64,000 nt of DNA from Flavobacterium sp. Root186 (GTDB lineage Bacteria; Bacteroidota; Bacteroidia; Flavobacteriales; Flavobacteriaceae): assembly GCF_001428525.1 (NCBI RefSeq), contig NZ_LMHW01000001.1, positions 310,705 to 374,704 on the forward strand. Direction: 5' to 3'. The notes under the pieces were generated by a model that was not told the origin of the DNA, made no database searches, and was given only the letters and a program-made list of their open reading frames with translations. Made by a program: the position numbers and the translations under genes. Shown one piece after another: positions 10,010 through 18,085 of this stretch; within the stretch, counting starts at the first letter, position 1, and every line of letters begins with the position of its first letter.

Positions 10010-10166
10010 TAGTCCCTACGGGACAATTATATTTGATGGTCACATTTTTTTTTACCGATATTTGACCTCTACGAGGTAAACTTACTGCAATTTAGAAAAC
10101 TCCGTTAGGAGTTAAATATCGGTAGAACATAGATTATCGCCCCCGAAAATTGTCCCGTAGGGACTA
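10010..10166. repeat. Double-palindrome intergenic element, copy 2
   Basis: Same architecture as copy 1 with different bases. The outer arms TAGTCCCTACGGGACAATT are perfect complements of each other. The inner arms run from TTACCGATATTTGAC to its near-complement ending in ATATCGGTAG. A reduced third relative lies at 47908-47996. Apart from these two elements and a terminator, the 636 bp between the two flanking genes hold nothing I can identify. Confidence 0.85.
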
Positions 10167-10215
10167 CACACAAAATTATCTAACTACAAATAAAACATTG
10201 ACAGCGAATAAATAT

Positions 10216-10246
10216 AAAAAAAAAAAGGCTGTCATTTCTGACAGCC
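10216..10246 (-). terminator. Rho-independent terminator of the metallopeptidase gene
   Basis: On the minus strand an 8-bp perfect stem (GGCTGTCA, loop GAAA-like, TGACAGCC) is followed by 11 consecutive T. It lies about 50 nt after the stop codon at 10299. Confidence 0.9.
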
Positions 10247-10298
10247 TTCACATTAAAACCTAAAATTTAATGTATATAAAACCATTATGGCGAATGGA

Positions 10299-13163
10299 TT
10301 ATTTCTTTATAAAACGTTTTATTATTTTTTCTCCATCTTTTTCAAAAACAACAAAATAAATTCCTTGTCTCAAATTCGAAACATTCAAACTATTGTCATT
10401 TATTTTTTGTGACGAAACTACAGAGCCCGTTTGAGAATCAAATATTTTTAGATTCCCTCCTGAAACATCTTTTGTAAAGAAAAGCGTTTCTGAAACCGGA
10501 TTTGGATATACATTAAATACCGTTTCTTCAACTTCTTCATCTATAGCTGCCGAGGCAGTTGGCGCTCCTGCTCCAACTTTCGTTATTCTAATCCAGTTGA
10601 TATTCATTCCGGTATTTTGAATGTAGATTCCAAAATTATAGGTTCCGGCATTTACGTTTACCGTTTGCGTAACTGTCTGCCAGTTTTGCCATCCTCCGGT
10701 ATTTGGAATATCAACATTTCCTAAAAGAATAGTTCCTCCATTTAAATCAGATGATAATCTGCCGCCGGCTACAGCACTTGCCACTCTATATTCAATTAAG
10801 TAAGATCCTGTTGTTGGGAAATTAATATTGTTATACGCAAGCCAGTCGCCCGTTTCTGTGTAACCTACGTTTGAACCTCCGCCTGTATCTGTTGTAGCTT
10901 CAACCTGAATGCCGCTCATTGCTGAATAATCTTCTGCCTGAATTAAAGTAGAAGTTTGTGAAGCTGTTGTTGCAATTAATTTCCATTGTCCGCAAGTTTG
11001 GTTGTTGTTGTCCCATTGCTGAACATTGGCACCATTTGCAGTACTTGCTCCGGCAACCTCAACAATTCTTCCGCTGTGTCTGGCAACGATTTTATAAAAA
11101 CCATCGCCTGTAGAAACCAGAATAAATTGCTGATTTGTAGTTCCATTGTATGGATATTGCTCCACATTGGCACCATTTGCTGTATTAAAACCATTCACGT
11201 CTAAAGATTGTCCGCTGTGATTAACAATAATTTTATACAAACCATCTCCTAAATGCGTGAATGTATATTTTTGATTGTTTCCTGTATTTACAGTTCCCTG
11301 TGCAACATTGGCTCCGTTTGCTAAACTTGCATTCCAAACGTCCATATTCAAATTGCTGTTTCGGTTTTGCAGAAAGAAGGTTTGATTACCTAAAGTTGTA
11401 ACTCCGTTCGCCAGAATTCGAATTGAACTTACTTTGTCATTCCATGTTGTATTTAAACACGAATTATCAGAATTAATTACGGTTGAAGCTCCTGTAAAAT
11501 TATCATCCTGATATAAAATAGCCTGAAATCCTTGTGTAACTCTAAGCGATGAAATATCATCATTTAAAATTCCTAAGGAATTTAAACGTGCCAGATTATA
11601 ATCACCAATTGTTAATCCGCCTGAAAATCCAGTATAATTACAATCTTTATAAGCTGTAATTACATCTGTTGACGGATTGATATTGCCTCCTGGTGGAATT
11701 GTTCCTGTAACAGAATAACTTCCGATAGAACCATAAGCCGAATAACCGCCGCTTCCGGCATTTCCTGCTCCGTTTCCATCAACTCCAATAAAATATTTAC
11801 CAGCCGGAAGATTTACATTCATAGAAGCGTTTAAAGCAAATGGATCAGAATTCCAATATGTTCCCATTTCTGTCCCAGCCGAATTGTATAATCTTAGTAA
11901 AAGATGCAGATTTCCATCTCTTGAAACTGTGTTGGCATTTATAGATACATTTCCACCGCCAGTTGTAAAAGTGAAAAAATCATAATCGGCTTCGCTGGAA
12001 ATAATTCCGTTTTTTTGATTGATAGCGCCGCTTGCATTATAATCTAAAGTTGCAGCAGAAGCCGTGTTATTTCCATAGTCATCGCCGCGATATCCAACTC
12101 CAAATTTAGAACCTGCAATTGTCGCCACATCATCTTGCAAATTATTAGCAAAATTGTATTGACCTTTACTCCATTGTACAACAGGTCTGTAATATCCAGC
12201 CCCCATAATTGGTGCCCAGGAAGTTCCGTCTAAGCCTACGAAATAATCTTCAGCAGGATTTGTACGTCCGTCGTGACCAAGATCAAATGTATGACCAACT
12301 TCATGCGAAGAAGCGTCACCACCCGATTTTCCGGAAGTAATAAATACCCAGCAAGGCACATCATTATCCCAGTTAAAAGAGCCTATATAAGCCACACCGC
12401 CTGCACCCGGAGCTGCCGTATTGGTTGGCGTTACTACAACGCGCATTCTTCTGTTTCTTGGGTACGAATTAAAAACGGCTTCGCTTGTTGTTACGTTTAG
12501 ATTAAAAGGTCTGTAATCTTCTGAAACTACTTCCCAATGCTGCTGTACGGCTGCATCGCTCATTCCGGAAGCTGCTGCATTAATGGCATTACCATTATTC
12601 CAAAGATTTCCTGCCGGCATATAATAACCATCAAAATCTAATAAAACACAGCCCGCAGCACCCGGTAAACTTTGCAGGTTTAACAATGCCGGAGCAATTT
12701 CTGCCGCTGCTGTTGTTTTATTTGTTGTCTTTGATGGAAGATTTTTATAATCAATACAAACCAAAGTATTGATATCCACTTTAGAAACGAAAGCATTTCC
12801 CTGTGCATCAGAGTAATATTTGTAGGCTTCTCGGGTTTTCTTTAAAATAATATGACCTTCAAGAGATTGATCTTTAACTTTAATATAAAAAGAAGATTCT
12901 GCAACATTTTTAATTTCTCCAATTAAAAATTCACTTGATGCATCTGATTCTTTATAATTTATTTTCCCATTAAAGCTTTTGGAATTGGCTGCCTGAAGCA
13001 GAATTGTTTTTTCAGGTCCTTTAGCAGTTGTAGAAGAAACCAATTCATTTTTTATTTTATTCAAAAATGTTTTGCTCGAGCCTAAAGAAGTCTGCGCCGT
13101 GGCAAAATATCCTAAGGAGAGAATCAAGAGTAAACTTAACCGAAATCTGTAATTATTTTTCAT
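10299..13163 (-). CDS. T9SS-secreted zinc metallopeptidase with crystallin-like, ricin-like and CBM6 modules
   Basis: Secreted protease of 954 aa. Signal peptide (1-23, ending ATAQ), propeptide-like region to about 150, then a metzincin-type catalytic domain whose zinc motif HEVGHTFDLGH is at 287-297 (His287, His291, His297 as ligands, Glu288 as base). After a pre-peptidase-C-terminal-like beta domain (about 370-490) come a beta/gamma-crystallin-like module (about 505-595), a ricin-B-type lectin domain (about 600-735), a CBM6 (about 740-862) and a T9SS type A sorting domain (about 880-954, starting VYPNPVSETLFF, ending IKRFIKK). The lectin, crystallin and CBM6 block is almost identical to that of the GH64 protein two genes away. 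The carbohydrate-binding tail suggests it attacks glycan-embedded protein, such as mannoprotein of fungal walls (inference). Confidence 0.88.
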   Translation of the reverse strand: MKNNYRFRLSLLLILSLGYFATAQTSLGSSKTFLNKIKNELVSSTTAKGPEKTILLQAANSKSFNGKINYKESDASSEFLIGEIKNVAESSFYIKVKDQSLEGHIILKKTREAYKYYSDAQGNAFVSKVDINTLVCIDYKNLPSKTTNKTTAAAEIAPALLNLQSLPGAAGCVLLDFDGYYMPAGNLWNNGNAINAAASGMSDAAVQQHWEVVSEDYRPFNLNVTTSEAVFNSYPRNRRMRVVVTPTNTAAPGAGGVAYIGSFNWDNDVPCWVFITSGKSGGDASSHEVGHTFDLGHDGRTNPAEDYFVGLDGTSWAPIMGAGYYRPVVQWSKGQYNFANNLQDDVATIAGSKFGVGYRGDDYGNNTASAATLDYNASGAINQKNGIISSEADYDFFTFTTGGGNVSINANTVSRDGNLHLLLRLYNSAGTEMGTYWNSDPFALNASMNVNLPAGKYFIGVDGNGAGNAGSGGYSAYGSIGSYSVTGTIPPGGNINPSTDVITAYKDCNYTGFSGGLTIGDYNLARLNSLGILNDDISSLRVTQGFQAILYQDDNFTGASTVINSDNSCLNTTWNDKVSSIRILANGVTTLGNQTFFLQNRNSNLNMDVWNASLANGANVAQGTVNTGNNQKYTFTHLGDGLYKIIVNHSGQSLDVNGFNTANGANVEQYPYNGTTNQQFILVSTGDGFYKIVARHSGRIVEVAGASTANGANVQQWDNNNQTCGQWKLIATTASQTSTLIQAEDYSAMSGIQVEATTDTGGGSNVGYTETGDWLAYNNINFPTTGSYLIEYRVASAVAGGRLSSDLNGGTILLGNVDIPNTGGWQNWQTVTQTVNVNAGTYNFGIYIQNTGMNINWIRITKVGAGAPTASAAIDEEVEETVFNVYPNPVSETLFFTKDVSGGNLKIFDSQTGSVVSSQKINDNSLNVSNLRQGIYFVVFEKDGEKIIKRFIKK

Positions 13164-13204
13164 ATAATTTGGGGTTAAAGGGGGTTACAATTTAAATGGA
13201 GCGT

Positions 13205-13358
13205 TTTTTTTAACACATAGGGACATAGTTCATTATGGATAAAGACGTTTCACTCGCATAAACAATCATAGTGCTTTGCGTTTAGCTATGTGTAAAAACT
13301 AGTTTTTTTGAATTTCCTTTATTTCAGAAGAAAAAATCTATGTTTCTATGTGTTTAAA
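13205..13358. repeat. Inverted repeat between metallopeptidase and chitinase genes
   Basis: Arms of about 22 bp (TTTTAACACATAGGGACATA against its complement ending TGTGTTTAAAA) are separated by about 110 bp. That interval contains a further CTTTGCGTTTAGCTATGTG segment related to the arms. No open frame of note occurs in the 264-bp gap. Confidence 0.7.
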
Positions 13359-13427
13359 AAATACTCTATAAACAAAAGCACTAATCTTCTCTGCCGAAAC
13401 AAAGAAGAAAAGTGCTTTATGTAAAAC

Positions 13428-15068
13428 TTATTTTTTAATAAAACGTCTTACCGTTTTGATTCCATCTTTCTCTAATGAAATCAGGTAAATTCCTTTTTTC
13501 AAACCAGCAACATTGATGCTGTTGTTGTTTACTGTTTGTGATGAAACTGTAGCACCACCTTCAGAATTGATAACACTTACATTTGCTCCGGAAACTTCTG
13601 AACTAAAGAAAAGTGTATCTTCTGTTGGATTTGGATAAATAGTAACACTAGCAATATCCGCAGGAGTTTCAGCAGTCGGAGCTGCTGATTTAGCAGCTAA
13701 ACCAGAAGCCGATTTTGTGATTCTAAACCAGTTTAAATTCACTCCGGAAGCTTGAATGTAGATTCCGAAATTATAAGTTCCTGCATTTACATTTACGGTT
13801 TGTGTAATCGTCTGCCAGTTTTGCCATCCTCCAGTATTTGGTACATTAACGGCTCCAAGCTGAATTGTTCCGGCATTTAAATCAGATGATAATCTGGCTC
13901 CATTAACGGCACTTGCAACTCGGTATTCAATTACATAATTACCAGATGTTGGAAAGTTAATATTATAATATGCCATCCAGTCTCCTGTATCTGCATAACC
14001 TACATTTAAACCTCCGCCAGTATCTGTAGTAGCTTCTGTCTGAACACCGCTCATTGTATTATAACTTTCGGCTTGAATTAAAGTTCCAGTTCCCGGAGGA
14101 TTACTTCCTGTAATAACCTGATTGATGGCTGTTAATAATGATTTTGCACCGGTTGCATCCTGAGATAATTCCCAAATCATAACTCCGCCTGCGTTTTGAA
14201 TCGCAAAAGTTGTTTTTGCTTTGATTGTTGGAATTCCGTTATAGTAAATCGTATTTCCAACCTGATCTACATTTTCTGCTCCCGGATATTGGGCTACGAT
14301 ATTCGCATAAGAAATTCCCTGATTTGCAGAGGCTCCAAAACCATATCCGTAAAATGGTAATCCAATGATAGCTTTACTTGCAGGTAATCCTCTTCCTGTC
14401 CAGTAATTAAATTGGTTTACGGCCATGCTGTATGGAGAATGCTGTCCCGGATTTCCTGGCTGCCATGGCCCAGTTGCATCGTATGCCATGATATTGATCC
14501 AGTCGTAAGCCGCAAAAGTAGATGCAGGCACATTTGCACCACCATATCCTTCTGAAAGCGCTGACGAAATCAATTTTCCATTGGCATGCAGTTTATTCGC
14601 CAAAGCAATAACAAATCCGCCGTAATCGCCGTTGATTGCCGGGCCTTCTAAATCTACGTCGATTCCGTCAAAATTGTGAGCGACCACATAATCGTACAGT
14701 TTTTGAATAAAAGCCGTTCTGTTTCCCGGTGTAATTAAATTAAAATAATTGTCGCGAATGGCACCTCCTTCAGAAATGGCACCTCCCCCAAGGGAAACAA
14801 AAACTTTAACGTTTTGAGCATGTGCAGTATTAATAATGGCATTATTGCCAGAATTAAAACTTAAATATCCGTTTGCATCAGGGTTTTCAAACGCAATATT
14901 AATGTGCGTTAATTTACTGTACTGGATAGTGCCTGCTAAAGCATTTAAATCAACCCAGTTCGGGACATAAGCGATTACTTTTTTCTGCTGGGCCGTAGCT
15001 AAGTTAAAAATACCCAACACTAAAATAATAATGCATTTCTGCAGCATTCTTCGGTAATTGTTTTTCAT
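13428..15068 (-). CDS. T9SS-secreted GH18 chitinase with CBM6
   Basis: Secreted endo-acting glycoside hydrolase family 18 enzyme, 546 aa. Signal peptide 1-26 (ending ATAQ); catalytic TIM barrel about 28-315, opening KKVIAYVPNWVD. The signature DGIDVDLE is at 134-141, with Glu141 the proton donor and Asp139 its partner; substrate-assisted cleavage of beta-1,4-GlcNAc links is the family reaction. VFVSLGGG and INIMAYDATG match the conserved barrel strands 3 and 6. A CBM6 (about 332-455) and a T9SS sorting domain (about 475-546, ending VRRFIKK) follow. It sits between the metallopeptidase and the GH64 glucanase on the same strand, which fits a combined attack on chitin/glucan walls. Confidence 0.94.
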   Translation of the reverse strand: MKNNYRRMLQKCIIILVLGIFNLATAQQKKVIAYVPNWVDLNALAGTIQYSKLTHINIAFENPDANGYLSFNSGNNAIINTAHAQNVKVFVSLGGGAISEGGAIRDNYFNLITPGNRTAFIQKLYDYVVAHNFDGIDVDLEGPAINGDYGGFVIALANKLHANGKLISSALSEGYGGANVPASTFAAYDWINIMAYDATGPWQPGNPGQHSPYSMAVNQFNYWTGRGLPASKAIIGLPFYGYGFGASANQGISYANIVAQYPGAENVDQVGNTIYYNGIPTIKAKTTFAIQNAGGVMIWELSQDATGAKSLLTAINQVITGSNPPGTGTLIQAESYNTMSGVQTEATTDTGGGLNVGYADTGDWMAYYNINFPTSGNYVIEYRVASAVNGARLSSDLNAGTIQLGAVNVPNTGGWQNWQTITQTVNVNAGTYNFGIYIQASGVNLNWFRITKSASGLAAKSAAPTAETPADIASVTIYPNPTEDTLFFSSEVSGANVSVINSEGGATVSSQTVNNNSINVAGLKKGIYLISLEKDGIKTVRRFIKK

Positions 15069-15127
15069 AATAAATTGTTTAATAGATTAATAAAAATTTG
15101 TAAATTTTGGGGGAAATGAAAAATTTT

Positions 15128-15230
15128 GGATTTCAAACTTCAGATTTTAGATTTGATCGCTGAGCAATCTAATTGGGTCAAACTAACTAACGCTCCCTAA
15201 TTATTACCTAAAATCTAAAGTTCAAAATCG
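15128..15230. repeat. Imperfect inverted repeat before the chitinase gene
   Basis: Arms around CAAACTTCAGATTTTAG and CTAAAATCTAAAGTTC (about 20 bp with a few mismatches) lie between the GH64 stop and the chitinase start. They could form a hairpin in the GH64 transcript. There is no T-run, so this is not a standard terminator. Confidence 0.5.
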
Positions 15231-15239
15231 TTTTTAAAA

Positions 15240-17909
15240 CTATTTTTTTATGAAACGTTTGATCGTCTGTTTACCATCTTTTTCAAAAACAATAAAATAG
15301 ATTCCTTGTCTCAAATGCGAAACATCAAAACTGTTGTTATTGATTTTTTGAGATGCTACAGTAGACCCCGTTTGTGAATCGACAATTTTTACACTTCCGC
15401 CAGAAAGATCTGTGGTTACATAAAGTGTATTTTCAACCGGACTTGGATAAACATTTAAAGCAATTTCTGCCGGTTCTTCTGCTGGTTGAGCCGAAGCCGT
15501 TTTAGCAGCTGCACCCGCACCAACTTTAGTAATTTTAATCCAGTTGATGTTCATTCCGGTATTTTGAATGTAGATTCCGAAATTGTATGTTCCTGCATTT
15601 ACATTGACCGTTTGCGAAACCGTCTGCCAGTTTTGCCATCCTCCGGTATTTGGAATATCAACATTACCTAAAACAATGGTTCCTCCATTTAAATCAGATG
15701 ATAATCTGCCGCCTGTAACAGCACTTGCAACTCTGTATTCAATTAAATAAGAACCTGTTGTTGGGAAATTAATACTGTTATACGCTAACCAGTCGCCCGT
15801 TTCTGTGTAACCTACATTTGAGCCTCCGCCAGTATCTGTAGTTGTTTCAACCTGAATGCCGCTCATTGCTGAATAATCTTCGGCCTGAATTAAAACAGAA
15901 GTTTGAGAACTTGTCGCCGGAACCAGTTTCCATTGTCCGCAAGTTTGGTTGTTATTATCCCATTGCTGTACAATTGCGCCAGAAGCAGTACTTGCTCCGG
16001 CAACCTCAACAATTCTACCACTGTGTCTTGCTACAATTTTATAAAATCCGTCACCAGTAGAAACCAATACAAACTGCTGATTTGTTGTAGCATTGTATGG
16101 ATATTGCTCTAAACGTGCACCATTTGCTTTATTGAAATTGTTGATATCTAAAGACTGACTGCTGTGATTGGCAATAATTTTATACAATCCGTCGCCTAAA
16201 TGTGTAAATGTGAATTTTTGGTTGTTTCCTGAATTCAGCGCACCTTGATTAATTCCTGCTCCGTTAGATAAACTTGCATTCCAAACATCCATATACAAAC
16301 CGCTGTTTCTGTTTTGTAAAAAGAAAGTCTGGTTTCCTAAAGTTGTAGTTCCGTTTGCAAGGATTCTGATAGAAGTTACTTTATCATTCCAAGTCGTATT
16401 TAAACAAGAATTATCAGAATTAATTACGGTTGATGCTCCTGTAAAATTATCATCCTGATATAAAATGGCCTGATAACCCTGAGTGATTTTTAATGAAGAA
16501 ACATCATCATTTAAAACGCCTAAAGTATTTAAACGAGCTAAGTTATAATCTCCAATTGTTAATCCGCCGGAGAAACCTGTGTAGTTACAATCTTTATAAA
16601 CTGTAATAACATCTGTAGAAGCCGGCACTGAAGGAACTGTTCCTGCATAACCTCCAAAAACTGCTATTACTTTTGTTGGCTGAGGCGAATGTAATGATGG
16701 CGACTGATCTGCAACGTCATCATAAGCAAATCCATAAGCTAAATTATCAATGCTGATTCCCGGTAAATGCCAGAATTTAGAATAATGATTTGTTGGGTTT
16801 ACCTGATAAAATTTTGAGGCATCGTACCAATTTTGCTGCCCCGGATTTGCTGTTGTAGTATTTACAACGTGTCTGTTAATAGCTGCAGTTAATTGTGCCT
16901 GAATAACAAGATCTAAATCCCCGTCGACTAATCTTCTGTCCAAAACACCTTTTCCTTCAAGTGCTTCCTGAGTACTTGGTCTGTTTTGAACTCTTCCTGT
17001 ACGGCCAACAAATCCTCCAGATTGCCCAACCATTTCAAGCTGTTCGCCAATAACTCTTCCTTTAAAAACTCCTGCGTCACCGGCATAAAAGATCAAATCT
17101 TCATTTTTATATTTATTCCAAATGGCGTCGATATAGGATTTTAAATAATTAGCTTGAGGCCCAACTGTCGTTCCTCCTGTTCCATCTGCAAAAGCAGGTG
17201 TTTTTGACGGAGCTGTAATTTCACCAGTTGTATTATTTACACAACCTTGAAATTCTGACGGAACATTAGCTTTAAAAGCGGCAACGATATCAGCATGTTT
17301 TTTTAATTCTCCTACTTTCTTTTGATATCCGTTTGCACCAAATAATTCCAGTCCCATTGGATATTTATACGAATCTACTCTTGAAGGATTTCCAAAGAAA
17401 CCATATTGATTGTTCGTAAGTTCGATTATTTCATATAAAATTCCCTGATTTGGATCTGTAGCATTCAGCGGATTTGGCGATGTATAGCCCGAAGGAGCTC
17501 CATTGGCACCAAAAAAGTAAAAATACAATTGTGAACCTTTAGAAATAAAAACCCTGCAGCCAGCAATTAAAGGCAGCGTGAAAGTTTTATTTGGAATTTC
17601 ACTCAGTTTGGTAAAACAAGCCGCATATTTTGAATTTTGTCCCGGTCCGGTATTTCCTCCAATTGTAGGTCCGGTAACGGTATTATAAGAAGAACTCATT
17701 GGTAAAACCTGACTTGTTTTGGCATTTACCCAAACATGGTTTCCGGTGGTATAATCGATACCAACGATGGCTACATACAATTCATTATCATTGAATGTAG
17801 AAGTATTACTAATCGTAAAAGGAATGGCTCCCTGCCCGAACATCAAATTTGAAAACACCAGAAAAAGTGCTGTCAGTAGTGAAAATCTTTGAAGTTTATT
17901 TTTTTTCAT
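15240..17909 (-). CDS. T9SS-secreted GH64 endo-beta-1,3-glucanase with crystallin-like, ricin-like and CBM6 modules
   Basis: Secreted glucanase of 889 aa. Signal peptide 1-26; GH64 thaumatin-like catalytic region about 28-425. The spacing of Glu163 (in YEIIELTNN) and Asp179 (in SRVDSYKYPMG), 16 residues apart, matches the catalytic acid pair of characterised GH64 laminaripentaose-producing enzymes; this mapping is by motif only. The protein continues with a beta/gamma-crystallin-like module (about 431-517), ricin-type lectin (about 522-660), CBM6 (about 674-797) and a T9SS sorting domain (about 816-889, ending IKRFIKK). The family cleaves linear beta-1,3-glucan, the main structural glucan of fungal and oomycete walls. 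Its C-terminal block resembles that of the metallopeptidase so closely that recent duplication or gene conversion is likely. Confidence 0.9.
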   Translation of the reverse strand: MKKNKLQRFSLLTALFLVFSNLMFGQGAIPFTISNTSTFNDNELYVAIVGIDYTTGNHVWVNAKTSQVLPMSSSYNTVTGPTIGGNTGPGQNSKYAACFTKLSEIPNKTFTLPLIAGCRVFISKGSQLYFYFFGANGAPSGYTSPNPLNATDPNQGILYEIIELTNNQYGFFGNPSRVDSYKYPMGLELFGANGYQKKVGELKKHADIVAAFKANVPSEFQGCVNNTTGEITAPSKTPAFADGTGGTTVGPQANYLKSYIDAIWNKYKNEDLIFYAGDAGVFKGRVIGEQLEMVGQSGGFVGRTGRVQNRPSTQEALEGKGVLDRRLVDGDLDLVIQAQLTAAINRHVVNTTTANPGQQNWYDASKFYQVNPTNHYSKFWHLPGISIDNLAYGFAYDDVADQSPSLHSPQPTKVIAVFGGYAGTVPSVPASTDVITVYKDCNYTGFSGGLTIGDYNLARLNTLGVLNDDVSSLKITQGYQAILYQDDNFTGASTVINSDNSCLNTTWNDKVTSIRILANGTTTLGNQTFFLQNRNSGLYMDVWNASLSNGAGINQGALNSGNNQKFTFTHLGDGLYKIIANHSSQSLDINNFNKANGARLEQYPYNATTNQQFVLVSTGDGFYKIVARHSGRIVEVAGASTASGAIVQQWDNNNQTCGQWKLVPATSSQTSVLIQAEDYSAMSGIQVETTTDTGGGSNVGYTETGDWLAYNSINFPTTGSYLIEYRVASAVTGGRLSSDLNGGTIVLGNVDIPNTGGWQNWQTVSQTVNVNAGTYNFGIYIQNTGMNINWIKITKVGAGAAAKTASAQPAEEPAEIALNVYPSPVENTLYVTTDLSGGSVKIVDSQTGSTVASQKINNNSFDVSHLRQGIYFIVFEKDGKQTIKRFIKK

Positions 17910-18085
17910 ATCTAAATAATTGTGGGTTTATGTAAATAGATTCTAAACTAAAGTCATGTTATAAATAATGACTTTTTATGATCCGTCAGGTGCAATTATT
18001 TGGTGCTATCCATTTAAATTTAATTCCAGCTTATATTGAATGAGAGGGTTTCTTTTAAAACAAACTACACCCAACGGATTTTTAA

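Noticed and set aside
10299..17909. Insertion sequence as the cause of the near-identical C-terminal blocks
   Set aside because: The repeated DNA is in-frame coding sequence for domains with no terminal inverted repeats or transposase; duplication or gene conversion suffices.
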